Positions 1-10,936 of a DNA stretch of 64,000 bases are shown one piece after another. Source of the DNA: Bryum argenteum. Taxonomy: Eukaryota; Streptophyta; Bryopsida; Bryales; Bryaceae. The notes beneath the pieces were generated by a model that made no database searches, was not told the origin of the DNA, and saw only the letters and a program-made list of their open reading frames with translations. The stretch covers positions 15,659,495 through 15,723,494 of the forward strand of contig CM073328.1 in assembly GCA_037043015.1 (NCBI GenBank), in the 5' to 3' direction. Each line of letters opens with the position of its first letter. The first letter of the stretch is position 1. The position numbers were made by a program, and so were the translations under genes.

Positions 1-368
1 TTGAAAGTGCACGTGACATGTGCACTTTGGTTTTGTTTGAATATGTCGTATGAAATATAGAGCATGTTATTCCATTATCATATACAATAAATAGAGTTAT
101 TGATGGCCTATTATCTAAACTCAAGACACCGTTTTTGGCTAAAAGTAACGTGACATGCGCACTTTGTTATTGTTTGTATAAATGGAATAGATTGCATGTG
201 AAATCAATTATGATAAACCAAATATAAGTTTGTGATTACCTATTTTTTAAGTTCAAACATGTTGTATGCCTAAAAGTAAACATAGTCCATCAAAAGTGCA
301 CACCTGCATGGATAATTGGCACCAAGTGGTTAGTCTAAGTGAAGTTGCCTACCTTCCAACTTCCTTGT
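1..368 (+). repeat. Dispersed repeat R1, copy A
   Basis: This stretch is collinear with 26182-26530. Both share the same opening hairpin, the run GGATAATTGGCACCAAGTG and the ending GTTGCCTACCTT. The copy starts with a perfect inverted repeat, AAAGTGCAC (4-12) and GTGCACTTT (20-28), around a 7-nt loop. A degenerate second hairpin lies near 140-166. There is no coding potential. It is an old dispersed repeat of unknown class that may extend left of the window. Confidence 0.75.
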
Positions 369-1309
369 TCTTATGTATGTAAAAGAATTGATGATTCTAT
401 GCTCATAATTGAGAGGCCATCATCAAGATTTATTTGAAATTTGTTTGAAAGATAGAGATCTCGAATAAAATTTTTGACAACTAGTAAAAATTCTTCAACA
501 ATTCTCACAAGTCTATATCAATGAGGTAATGTAAAAGTGCAACCTTGTTTTAATTTGAACTAATTTTTCATTGTAGATTAGATGTTAAACTTGGGGGTAA
601 GTAGCTAAACCTTTGACACCAACATGAGCCTATTCGGGGTCAATTCGCCATTACATTCATACATATTGGGCTTCAAAGGGTCAAAAGTGGAAGCATTCTT
701 TCTTACCAAAAATTGCTTGTTGCAACAACATGAATCTAATTGCAAATTATGTGAAAACTAATAATTAGTAGTTGAACCATGAAGTTTTACACACAATCTT
801 CTTCATAATTATCAAAAACTCCTTAACCTACTTAATGCTAACAAGAAAAAAATAGTGGGCCAAGTAAAATACTCGAATGCTCTAAAACAAAAAGTGAGTT
901 ACATAATCGAAAGAAGTATTCCTTTTCTCTCTATTTACTTCAAAAATCCACTATCATTCCCTCTTTTCTAGTTTATGATGTTACCGTGTAACTCTCCATA
1001 TTTAGCCAACCTTAAGAACGAATTCCACTCTCTCTAATTCATGAAGAATTTGCCTCTAATTCATGCAGAATTTGCGAATGAAATGGATTTTCTTCGTAGG
1101 GTGGAATGAAGTTCGCCTCCCCTGAAGTGCACAGTTCTCACTGATTCTTTCTTTTTCGGTGGCACTCATGCACGATCAACTCACAAGATGCATGCATCCA
1201 GATGGTCTATCTGGTAACAAGATTGACTACATGAAGAATGCCGACATCTTCCAAGCCTGCACGAAAATCAAAGTGAGTGAAGCCGATTCTTGCGAAAAGA
1301 GTGGCATTC
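369..1309. other. AT-rich spacer
   Basis: No gene, RNA or structured repeat was recognised here. Short homopolymer runs only. Confidence 0.6.
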
Positions 1310-1489
1310 GCGCATTCGACGATAGTGGTGTCCCCAGTTGGCGTCCATGCAGTGGATATTGTGACCCGGTAGATTATCTGCATGAATCGGGATCGGAAAT
1401 GGACGAAGCCGTGGCGACCTTAACTTAGCAGATTGTGTATTCCCGGTTGACTATCGAGACTTACTTTGTGTAGGAATCACGAGTTGGGG
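1310..1489 (+). pseudogene. IRE1 luminal-domain exon 2 remnant
   Basis: The DNA from about 1322 to 1489 aligns along its length with exon 2 of the intact copies at 7094-7298 and 16509-16734. Shared landmarks are GTGGTGTC-CCAG (start of the LVVSPAG motif), CATGCAGTG, GTGACC, ATCGGGATCGG, and an end resembling the exon border followed by GGTGAGAG. The frame is broken: a stop follows the VTR equivalent, and base changes disturb the tail. An 89-residue open frame over 1159-1428 runs in a different frame and is fortuitous. This is the most decayed member of the cluster; its exon 3 remnant is at 2545-2690. Confidence 0.6.
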
Positions 1490-2080
1490 TGAGAGCGTGC
1501 CCAGCCTGGGGGCGGCGTCAAACCCTCCCAGACGCCGTTCAGCTGGGGTTGAGAATCCCACCCGCGGTAGGAAGAGAAGGTAATTGGGGTTGAAGGCTTG
1601 GCCACACCGGGGCCCCAACAGCCTCAGCAGGGGCAAAACCCCAGCTGAGCCCGGGGCTTACGCTGGAGCTCCTTTTCCCCTGCTGGGGTGCTGGTTGCAA
1701 GGGGGTGCTTGCATCTAGCAGGCCCCCTCCCTGCCCGGCTAGAGCCCCCACCGACAGGCCGGATACGTTTTTTTTCTAAAATTTTAAAATCTTTAATTTT
1801 TTATTTTATTTTTATTTTTATTTTTTTCTTTTCTTCGTCGTAAGGTATTTTTAAAAAAAAATTATAATATAAAATTTGAATTTTTTTTAAGGAGCCGCCA
1901 GCCCCCTTTTATTCCCTGAACCTGCTGGACCGGCCTACTGACTCGAGGTCACACCGGCTAGCAGGGATCCGAGCCCACCAGCCCATGCTCCGTGGACTGG
2001 CTGGCCTGGAAATTCTTGGTGTGGCCAAGCCATGAGAATCCCACCCGCGCTAGGAAGAAAGGGTAACTCAAGGCCATTAG
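1490..2080. repeat. GC-rich insertion with T/A-rich core
   Basis: A GC-rich block (1490-1765) is followed by a T/A-rich core (1768-1890) and a second GC-rich block (1895-2075). The phrase GAGAATCCCACCCGCG-TAGGAAG occurs at about 1550 and again at about 2032 as a direct repeat. GGCTTGGCCACACC (about 1596) recurs inverted as GGTGTGGCCAAGCC (about 2018). It sits just after the exon 2 remnant, in the position of the intron of the intact copies, and appears to be one or two nested inserts of unknown class. Confidence 0.45.
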
Positions 2081-2544
2081 CCAATCACATTTCTGCCACT
2101 CTCCAATCACAATTCTGACAAGCGGGTCATTCTGGAAACCAAATTCTGCGAATGAAATTTCTGCCACATGGCACTAGCTTGAAGCGAACACTAAAATGTG
2201 TGTGGAGGCACGGGATGACTTGGAATCATGAGGTGCCAGAATCAAGGGGACTTCAACTTTCTGCGTGTGAGGTGGGCTTCCTCGCATTCCAAACCGAGCT
2301 CCACGCCCCGGCCCACAAAGTGGGCTCGGCATGCTATGAGCATCCGAGTTTCGTAGTGTTAATCGCATCTTGACGTTAGTAACGAAGGCCAACAGTCATT
2401 TGTGTTGAGGGAACGATCGAGTAGGTCAATCATCATGCAAGAATATCGGTTGTTTGAAACTTCAACTTTTTCAAATGAGTTTCTTAGCAGAGCTTTTGAA
2501 CTGATGTTTGTTGCCTCGGCCTACTACTGCCCTGAACTTCAAGT

Positions 2545-2690
2545 ATTTGTCTGCCAACACACCTCCGCAAGATGAACGAGTGGTTCTAGGCTCAAGATCA
2601 TATTCCTCTTGAACGAGGGTCCACACAAAAGGCTCTCATCTGCAACTTCGACCATCCCGGTAGAAAGCTCCGAAGGCCTTGAGGATGATG
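2545..2690 (+). pseudogene. IRE1 luminal-domain exon 3 remnant
   Basis: The run CAACACACCTC, then an AGATG-A-G stretch, ATTCCT-TTGAACGAG, GGCTCTCATC and TTCGACCATCC follows the same order as exon 3 of the intact copies (7615-7957), where it encodes NTP...FLLNKNTGALI-RFDHS. Small deletions destroy the frame. It completes the oldest IRE1-like locus together with the exon at 1310-1489. Confidence 0.5.
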
Positions 2691-3165
2691 AGCGTTTGTT
2701 GGATCATAGTGATTATGAGAAGAAGTTTCACTATACAAGATTTCCTACACATTCACTAAATAGTCCATTCATATATAGTCCATTCATATAGACAAATTAC
2801 AGTCTCTTTTGTATAATCACTGGCCGCCGGATGCTTCCCTCCTTGTGCACGTGACTCTTTTGTCATCTCTACCTCTTAGTAGGTGGAACCCTATTAGGAC
2901 GTGTATTGTTTCAGGACTGGAGTTCAGAACACTGGTGATGATTCTCAATAATGTGTTGACAATTAGTGCGTACTGCATAAACTTTCCGATGCTTTGCTCA
3001 TAAACTATATGAATCTTGGTCTTTTTGGTCAAATTCCTGCTAAGTTTTCTAGTTTTTGCTTGACAATTCTGCCAAAATGACTCCCTTTTTTCCATATTAT
3101 CCCCACAACGTCCCCATTTCACGTATATCTCTTCATGTTTTTCTCATTTTCTCACCCCAAAATCG
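2691..3165. other. Spacer
   Basis: AT-rich sequence with no recognised gene. ORFs on both strands here are short and unlike known families. Confidence 0.5.
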
Positions 3166-3206
3166 TGCCATTTTACCGGAATATTGCCATTTTAACGGAA
3201 TTGAGG
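3166..3206 (-). repeat. MITE M1 terminus, solo end
   Basis: GCCATTTTAACGGAATTGAGG at 3186-3206 is the exact reverse complement of the first 21 bases of the M1 element at 3591. It is preceded by a second imperfect unit, GCCATTTTACCGGAAT, at 3167-3182. It is a terminal fragment of the same family. Confidence 0.6.
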
Positions 3207-3590
3207 TTCTAATCCTTCAAGTGATAAACAAATGAGGGAAGTACTACAAAGAAAAAGGCATTTGGTCTTAGTACATATAAGAAGCATTCTTATTCTCCTG
3301 CCCATGGTCGTTGGTCACGGTACACAAAAGAAGAGGTGAATTATAGAGTTCTACTTACTTTGACATTCTCCACATGAGCCCTTGAGTTTCCTTACATCTG
3401 GTATGCTAGATTGGAATATGGATTGTAAGAATGAAAACACCAAGTTATGTAGATGATCTTTAAGTTGTATCTAGCTTAGAGGTAGTCATGCGATTGAGTG
3501 TCATAGATTTTAAAACTTTTAACACATTTCACGGCTATTGATGTAGTATCCTTAACTCTATGCAACAGATAAAATGACATGCAAAAGTAA

Positions 3591-3845
3591 CCTCAATTCC
3601 GTTAAAATGGCACTATGCCATGTGCCATTTTGTCACAACAAATCTTACATATGTGCTCACATCGAAGGGTTTATTCTATAATATCACAATTTTTAAAATA
3701 ATATCACTCCTTTATATAAATTGTCACTCATTTGAATCCATAATATCACCTTAGGTTCTATTATATCACATGGTTTTTGAAGTGCAGTTTAGAAAGTTGA
3801 GGTGTACTATTTTAGCAGCATAACGCCATTTTAACGGAATTGGGG
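3591..3845 (+). mobile_element. MITE M1, complete copy (255 bp)
   Basis: The element begins CCTCAATTCCGTTAAAATGG (3591) and ends with its inverted copy, TTTTAACGGAATTGGGG (to 3845). This gives terminal inverted repeats of about 21 bp with one mismatch. The interior is AT-rich, with several ATATCAC heptamers and no ORF. A second copy lies at 24838-25086. A clear target duplication was not seen, so the superfamily is open. Confidence 0.75.
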
Positions 3846-4009
3846 ATAAGTGTGCATCTAAAACCTCAAGCATGAGAACATCCTAGAAAGAATTTAAAAT
3901 GACTCTTGTCATTCTAAAAAAATCTACGATGACTCTTGTCTGAAAGTTCTAAAAGTTGAGCTTAGATTTTTTTCTTGGTAATATTTTTTTGGCACAAGAG
4001 TGTTTCTAA

Positions 4010-4300
4010 AAAGGAATAACTTCATAATAGGTGATTTTTGATTGTAGATCTCTTGTTGGTTGTGTTTTCACTTCAAAGTGAAAATGATGGTATTTTGTAG
4101 TCTAATTTGCGCACTACTACGTTAGGATCATGTAATCTATGAGGTCTCATGAGTCAAGTTATGGTCCACATGATTTACAACAACTTTGTTAAAAGTTTGT
4201 ATGGTTGAGAGGTAAATAGCTTATCTTCATTTCTATTTATGACAACTTTTTTGAAGATGAGTTTTTGGCTAAAAATACCCCAAGGACGTATAGGAGTTAA
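4010..4300 (+). repeat. Dispersed repeat R2, copy A
   Basis: It aligns with 5375-5675. Shared blocks are AAGTGAAAATGATG, the tract before TACGATC/TAGGATC, AAGTTTGTATGGTTGAGA, GCTTATCTTCA and GGCTAAAAATA, ending GACGTATAGGAGTTAA against GACGTTTAGGGGTTAA. The end matches the terminal bases of the TTAA elements elsewhere in the window. Confidence 0.6.
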
Positions 4301-4430
4301 GCTCCTTCAAAGGATTATCTATTTGCATGAAAATGTCTCATACATTTGTCATATGAGAGTGGAATGTGAAAAAGTGTGTTCCATTAGTATGAAAAGAGGT
4401 ATGTTTGTAAAAATCTGGTTAATATCTTCA

Positions 4431-5673
4431 TTATCCCCTAAGCGTCCCCAACGTCGGTTTTATACACTTTGGATGAAGGGCAGAAACTTTGAAGAGCTGT
4501 AACTCTTTTGTCCAAACTTTTTTTCACAAAATCACTTTGTTTGAGTCCCAAATCAAGTCTAGTTTGTGTGGTAGAATTAGTAGACCCATACAATGAAGTA
4601 TGAATTAATGGCATGCATTTTGGTGAAGGCAGCTTTTTGTTTTGGGTTTTCAAAACTTATCCATGTTTTACTATAATTGCAAGCCAATTTTGTGACTCAC
4701 AAGTGAAATTGACAACCTCTTGTCCTTTATCTTAGATTTCAAGAGCAGAGTATGATCCAATTAGAATGGTTTCACTCTCTTCTTGGCTAGAAGAATAAAG
4801 GCTTACACATCACAAATATAAACATGCTTCAAACCAATTAGAGGTGAATTTAGCAAGATATCTCAACACCGAGTAATCTCATCGTCGTTTTAACTTCTAC
4901 AAGAAACTTTCTTTAGTTTGTATATATGGTAGTTCGTTCACAAGTGGGTTTAAAAAATAGCTTCTAATGTAATTTTTTAACATAATCATGATCTTAAGGT
5001 GAATTTTAACAAATTTTTAGCTCAATGATTTTTGATCCAATTACTTTCGGTATTAGATTTGCGACCATAATTCCACAATGAAAAAAAGTGAAAATATGGA
5101 TGATTTTTGGAAGAACTATATCTCCATCATCCACCATTTGATTTCAACTTTCTTTATTTGGAATAAGTTCTAATTAGAGTCTATTCTTCATAGTAGAAAT
5201 CTTGACCAAATCGAAGATGCTATTTACATAATGCATAGATTTTAGTGCAATGGGTTTAGATTTGGACAATGTTCCCTTCGTAAATTATTTGGCACTTTTC
5301 ACTATTCCAAGGCTATTTTTGGAGCCAAAAGTTTTTTTTTTTGATGATTTTATTTTGTGTTAGGGTAATAATAAGATAAAGATGAACAACTTTCTAGTTG
5401 GAGATTTTTCATTGGAGTAAATTTGTTGCTTGAATTTCTACTCTCAAGTGAAAATGATGAAATCTTGGTAACTTGTTTTGTGTACTAATACATTACGATC
5501 TTGCAATCTTTGAAGCCTCATGACTATAATTTTTCCCTTCATGACCTTTAACATGTCTATTACAAGTTTGTATGGTTGAGATCTAAATTGCTTATCTTCA
5601 ATTTTATCTATGCCACTTTTTTTTGAAAATGTGTTTTTTTAGCTAAAAATAGGCTAAGACGTTTAGGGGTTAA
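4431..5673. mobile_element. Possible degenerate TTAA element
   Basis: The left limit TTATCCCCTAAGCGTC (4431) and the right limit GACGTTTAGGGGTTAA (ending 5673) are imperfect inverted repeats of the TTAACCCCTAAACG type used by the clear TTAA MITEs here. The left TTAA has decayed to TTAT. There is no ORF inside. Blocks of the interior resemble parts of 26650-27130 and 33985-34430, so it belongs to an old dispersed family. Confidence 0.35.
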
Positions 5674-6545
5674 CCTTCACATACAATATTATTTTTGCTC
5701 TAACTTGAATTGCTTAAGTTGAATGTGAATGATAGTTTGACATGAGCTCGGACTAGTATAGATGTACTCCGATATTACCAAGATCAATTCAAAACAAGCT
5801 GCAAAGATTGAACCTTGTCTTACTATACAATGCCCTAAAGGTGGAGACCAATTCAAGGAATTACCCTCTAAAAACAAGAGTAAACTTATAGAGAGTAGGT
5901 GATACTTATAAATTTGAGTTCTTATGTGATATTTAGTGAGCCCAAGAATTTTTTCCCACAAAAATTAACAAAATACTCAATATCAAAGAAGCCTTTCATC
6001 CTCATGTTAGTCATGTTTTATAAACGTAAATGTCAACCACTTTGTCACATTAAATTTTGGTGGATAAAATAATTGAGAATACTAACCCCTAATGCTCCAA
6101 GAGTACATAAAGTATCTCTTTTTTTTAGTGAATTTTCTGAATATAGATCGTGTGAAGCTAAAACATTTTGGGGATAGTAGAGTTTTCCACACCCTTGACC
6201 CTTCCAATATGTTATCTCATGCTTTAAAATTCCTCATGTATTAAGAGATATTCACTGGGGTTAAGTGGAGAACAATGCAAAGAGTTGTAATCCTTAGCTT
6301 TGAATGAACAGAGTTGGAAAGAAAATCTTGACACACGTGGACACAGAACGGAGTTGAAAAGACATGTGAAAAACTATCTTGAGAAGGAAGGTTGACCTCC
6401 TTATAAAAATTTGTTTTCATTTGATCCTTGATTCGTTACGCTAGGTTAAGTTCCCCATGCCAAGAACTTGCTCCCACGTAGGCATTTGTAGCGTCACTCA
6501 CCTCTGTCATTGGTCCGCGTACGTGAGTGCACAAGTTCAACCCTA
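5674..6545. other. Spacer upstream of IRE1-like copy 1
   Basis: AT-rich, with no gene seen. CTAACCCCTAATGC at about 6086 resembles a TTAA-element end but has no partner. Confidence 0.5.
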
Positions 6546-6602
6546 AATCTAAACAAATTGCTAAAAACGCTCGACACCTCGCGCTTAGTCACTAGTGCTA
6601 AA
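6546..6602 (+). promoter_or_regulatory. Leader block conserved with IRE1-like copy 2
   Basis: AATCTAAACAAATTGCTAAAAACGCTC and the following CTTAGT-ACTA...AAAC are shared with 16165-16223, at a similar distance (about 50 bp here) upstream of the signal-peptide exon of copy 2. The duplication unit therefore included the 5' flank. It is probably core promoter or 5' UTR. No canonical ER-stress element was recognised in it. Confidence 0.45.
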
Positions 6603-6647
6603 CACCTTTTACGCCTTTACTTGTGAAAATTCCCTACATAGAAAAAC

Positions 6648-8118
6648 ATGGTGTCGTGTTTCCTGCTCTTTTACCTGGTCTTGTTACGGCACGCAAATGT
6701 AGCTGCAATGTTCCTTCAACCTCAAATGTAAGTACGCCGCTCCTTGCTAGTATTGTTTCCTTTGCAAAGACTTCAGGAAATTATGGTGACTACTTCAAGA
6801 TCATGTTTCTCCTTGCGAGTGCTCTTTCTTTTCATTGCAATCACTTTTGATAATTCTGGTGACTGCCTCCAGGGTAGCTCCTCCTTGTCAGTGCACTTTC
6901 CTTTGCAATCATCTTTTGGAGATTATGGAGACTTCTGCAAGGGTATTTTCTCCTTGTCAGTGCTTTTTCGTTTGCAATCAAGGGTAGTTCTACTCTAGAT
7001 CGACGCCATTCCTGTGCTTGCTTCATGAAGGACGAATACCAACTCTGTTAAAAATGGGCTGATCATTACTTGTCTTTTATGTGCGAAATGCAGGTGTGAA
7101 CCAGAGGCGATGCTGGTGGTGTCACCAGCCGGCGTTCTGCATGCAGTGAATCCTGTGACCAAGCACACCATCTGGACTTATGCATCGGGATCGGCCATGG
7201 GCTCCAAGCTCCCAAGACAAGACCCTCACTCTCATGAGCAAATCGTATTCTCCGACGCAGATGGGAATCTCTATGTCGTAGAGGGATCGCAAATCAAGGT
7301 GAGCATACGAGAATCTTATAATCTATGATATCGTGATAGGAAGCCAACATTGTGTTCAGAAAGCTTCTTTAAGCCATTTCTGATCTACACATGCAATGTA
7401 CTCTCTGAATTTGGTGACAACCTCATTGGAAACCATGGGCCATGGTAAACCAGCGAAAAGCAAATTCATTTGTCTTATCCTGGATCGATTAGAGTTGTCT
7501 GTTAATTATTTAGTGAAGTAGCTGTTAAGTTCGAGCTTCAGTCGAGATCTTCTAACTTCTTTCAGGAGTCATGCGAAGTGAGGTCCTTGACATGATCTGT
7601 TTGTGCTTGTCCAGAGGACTACAATAAACATGCACAATCTGATCGCCAACACACCTCGGTTTACGGCAGATGGAGCAATGGTCACTATTCTATTGAGCAA
7701 TACCGTATTCCTGTTGAACAAGAACACGGGGGCTCTCATCCGCAGATTCGATCATTCGGGGAGAATGTGGGGAAAACCAGAGCGTGATTCCGAGGAGAAG
7801 TTGCCAACACTGTTCTTTCGGAGGACTGACTACGAAGTAATTGTGCACGATATCAGAACGGGTGCTCTTCTATGGAGAGTCTCGGTGGCTGATATCAAAA
7901 CCATGCCACTGGGTTCGCCTTATATGGAAGTTCCAATCAGTCTGTTGTCGTCCAAAGGTGAAACATTAGAGTTCGCAGTTGTGTATGTTTTTCTCCACTT
8001 GGAACATTGGTGTTATGTTTCAATTTCGTGAAGTGTCTGGAGATTGAAGTTTGAGCTTTGCTTTTCTTGTGCAGGAGTGTACATGAAGAATCTGCTTCCG
8101 AATCCACTTCCATCATAG
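6648..8118 (+). CDS. IRE1-like ER-luminal protein, copy 1 (luminal domain only)
   Basis: Four exons are proposed: 6648-6727, 7094-7298, 7615-7957 and 8075-8118, giving 223 residues. All introns are GT-AG and the phases close. Exon 1 encodes a hydrophobic signal peptide. Exon 2 carries LVVSPAGVLHAVNP and DADGNLYVVEGS, the beta-propeller-like repeats of the IRE1 luminal sensor. Exon 3 carries FLLNKNTGALI, FFRRTDYEVIVHD and TGALLWRVSVADIK, matching the RTDY and W-V-VAD motifs of IRE1. Exon 4 gives YMKNLLPNPLPS and a TAG stop. IRE1 normally continues into a transmembrane helix, kinase and RNase; none follows here, and a MITE starts 95 bp after the stop. The product would be a soluble ER or secreted protein. 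Either it is a functional truncated paralog or a gene that lost its 3' half. Family assignment is firm; function is inferred. Confidence 0.72.
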
Positions 8119-8212
8119 TGAGTAACGAAATAGGAAAGAACTGGGTGGTGAAAGGGCTTCTTATGGCCAGGGAGAACTTACACCTATTCTCTTGGCCATG
8201 GCCGATCCTCGT

Positions 8213-8513
8213 CACTAAGGGCGGGACAGTGGAGGGGTTGCGCCTCCACTGCACGCCCACACTGGCTGCCCGGCTGAAATTCGTATAAATGTGATTTTTG
8301 GATTTTTGGAGGCCCTACAATATTTATTTTCAGATTTTGAGTTCAAAATTGGGATCTGCGACCCCAATATACCCTTGGAGGTGTCCCATGGCAGCATTGA
8401 TGTCATCAACAACAAAAATTTAGGGGGCAAATTTACTCCCAAATGATTTTATGCGGGCAGGGTTTTGTGGGCGGGCAGGGAGGCGCAACCCCTCCACTGT
8501 CTAGCCCTTAGTG
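8213..8513. mobile_element. GC-rich TIR MITE (CACTA or PIF/Harbinger type)
   Basis: Long terminal inverted repeats are visible. The left end, CACTAAGGGC then ACAGTGGAGGGGTTGCGCC, is mirrored by GGCGCAACCCCTCCACTGT then GCCCTTAGTG at the right end. The interior is AT-rich and non-coding. If the ends are CACTA...TAGTG it is a CACTA-type element. If they are GGGC...GCCC, the flanks TAA/TTA fit a Harbinger 3-bp target. The related sequence at about 27630 has GTCACTAAATAAG without the element, which slightly favours the second reading. Confidence 0.7.
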
Positions 8514-8517
8514 TCGA

Positions 8518-8665
8518 GGGATTGTCGATGGTGGATTGTTGATGGGCAATTTTCCATGGCTGATTGTCCATGGCCGATTGTACATGGTCCATTGTCCGTG
8601 GTCGATTGTTGATGGGTAATTTTCCATAGCTGATCGCCGATGGCCGATGGTCGAGGTGAATTAGA
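8518..8665. repeat. Degenerate minisatellite
   Basis: The words GATTGTCCATGG, GATTGTTGATGG and AATTTTCCAT alternate in two long imperfect units (about 8530-8590 and 8595-8660). No coding sense. Confidence 0.5.
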
Positions 8666-10570
8666 CAAGAGGATTTTTTTGACATTTGTGGAAATAAAGG
8701 TAGGATCTTATTAAGAGCTTGGGGATGAGCATTTAGTATTGGTTATGATGGATAAGTTTCTTCTTGATATGAATAAAGATGAGTTACTCCAACCATTGTT
8801 GATCTATGAATAGGGTACTCTAGAAGTTTTAAAATGTGTTAATAAATGTGTAACCTGTAGATCTACAATTCTAGTGTTTCACTACACAAAGTGTTTTTAT
8901 TTCAAATGTAGCTTAAACCTCTTTTCAAATGATAGACATGAGTTCCTCACCAGTCACCACACCTTTTCAAATGATCTTGTTTCTGATTGCTTTAGCATAC
9001 TCCGGGTTACTTACTTAAAAGGATTTGTTTACTAAAACACCTCACGAGGATGGAAAGGTGGTTACTAATTGAAAGCCCAATTCTTGTTAAAGAAGGTCAC
9101 AGGCTCCCGTGCAAATTGACCATTCCACAAGTGTGCTGCAAAGGTCCAAAATGAAAATGAAGAATATTTGATATGGTGAGAATGAGAAGAATGTTGTCAC
9201 CGTGCTTTGTCTAGGATGGATTATTTCCTGATTGTTTAAGAATTCGGAAAATAGTTAAGCTTATCCAATGGGACTATATATTTGCCGGATATCGAAGTCG
9301 TATCGTTAAATTTCTCGGTTTTATTCCGTCATATGATGGAGCTCCACAAGGATCATAGGAGCCTTTTCCTCTAGAAATTAACTATACATATTTCATCCTT
9401 TGAAGAGCACATCAAAAAACTCGACTATAACCACTTCACTAAGTAGAAAATGAACTCAATATCTCCTTAAGAGAAACTTATAAACAAACACCTCCAAGAA
9501 AATTCAAAGGTGAGTACGCCAAGGGAATTTATAGGATTTATACCTAAAGGAAAATCAAAAGATGAACGCCTTGAGGAAATCCAGGAAGGAAATACTTGAT
9601 GGAAAATTGTCAAATGAATGCGATGAAGGTAAAATATAAAGGCAACACCACAAGGGGTTGTGCCATCATATAACCCATTTGTGTATGCCTGAAATGTAAA
9701 GTATCGCAATTGACTCCATCAGCACACATAAATAATCAAAAGATGATTAATATACAAGAATTGCAACAAGAACTTGTATTTGCAAACAAAAGAGAGCAAT
9801 TCTAATGTGAATCCTAAGATACAATCAAAAATTGTTAAGAAGCATACCGTAACACCATAGCAGGTTCGTTCATAAATAATTCTCAAAAAAGAAAACGTAA
9901 AAAAACGGAAATTACAAGGAAAAAGAAACGAATAACATTAAAATTGTACCAAAATAAAAACGAAAGTACAGGAAATCAGTAAATATGTACCGTAGTTAGG
10001 TTAACTAAGTATGACCGCCAAAAATTGATGAAGAATGAAATTAAGATGAAAATTTAAGTACATCTATCTCTTGCACACGAATAATTTTTTATCAAATAAT
10101 TAAGAAAACAAATCTCAAAAAAATCATTTTTTGGGAGGCGAACCTTTTTTTTTTTTTTAAATTAAATATTCGTGCGGCAGGTGGCGAACCTACTATGGTG
10201 TTACGGTAGTTTCGAGGATGTATGTCATGAATGACAGGAATACTATTCTAAGAAAATCAAGTAAACAATTTGGAATAGTACTCTAAAACAATTATGTACA
10301 CTATTGACATTACAGAAGCTCCCGAGTCGTAAAGGATCTTCAACCTACATCACAAAAAACAAAATAGAGGAGTCAATTTTTTCAAAAGCTCAAATATTTC
10401 TCACTTTCACCAAAATTTCTAAAGAATTATGAAAATTCAAAAGCAACCATGCATGAGAAACTTGCCCACACTCTTGACATCCTCTTAATCACTCATGCCC
10501 GTGATGTTTGTGAACACGTTTTTTTCTTCAATGCATTTTCGTATTTTATGAATACCCTTATCTTTGAGTA
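8666..10570. other. AT-rich spacer
   Basis: No gene recognised. An A-rich stretch lies at 9880-10160. Short ORFs are unlike known proteins. Confidence 0.5.
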
Positions 10571-10923
10571 GATAGAAACTCCGGTCTCTTTCTAAGGGGC
10601 CGGCATGAATGAAGTGTCCGTTCGTGATGCTAATATCCCGATGGCCACCGGACAAGGGGAAATTAGAACAATACTACTTCCCCCTCTCGAGGGTGGACAC
10701 TATAACTACACTAGTTTCTAGCCTAGTTACTAGTGCCTTGAAGATACTTGACATAGTATCCCCCAGAGGGCTTTGAGGTACCCATACAACAAGGTCCAAG
10801 GACCTCCCACAATAGTTGGGTGGACTATAGTGGTGAGCACCACGCCAGCATGAGGAATAGAATCCACGACCTCCTCATTGGGGGCCTAAGCCCTAACCAC
10901 CAAGCCAAGGCTTGTGGTGCCTT
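10571..10923 (-). mobile_element. tRNA-derived SINE, full-length copy (353 bp)
   Basis: On the minus strand the element opens with a tRNA-like head: an A-box-like TTGGTGGTTAG (about 10891-10904) and a B-box-like GTGGATTCTATTCC (10854-10867). A GC-balanced body follows, ending GGAGTTTCTATC. The imperfect direct repeats TTATCTTTGAGTA (10558-10570) and TTATCTATGAGTA (10924-10936) fit target-site duplication. Parts of the body recur at 20006-20079 and 23342-23511. There is no ORF; mobilisation would depend on a LINE. Confidence 0.72.
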
Positions 10924-10936
10924 TTATCTATGAGTA

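Noticed and set aside
1159..1428. 89-residue ORF near the left end
   Set aside because: The DNA matches IRE1 exon 2 in a different frame, so this reading is fortuitous.
2380..2440. Second match to the end of IRE1 exon 2 (TTGAGGGAACGATCGAGTAGG)
   Set aside because: It is short, and the better exon 2 match is at 1310-1489; it may be chance or a rearranged piece.
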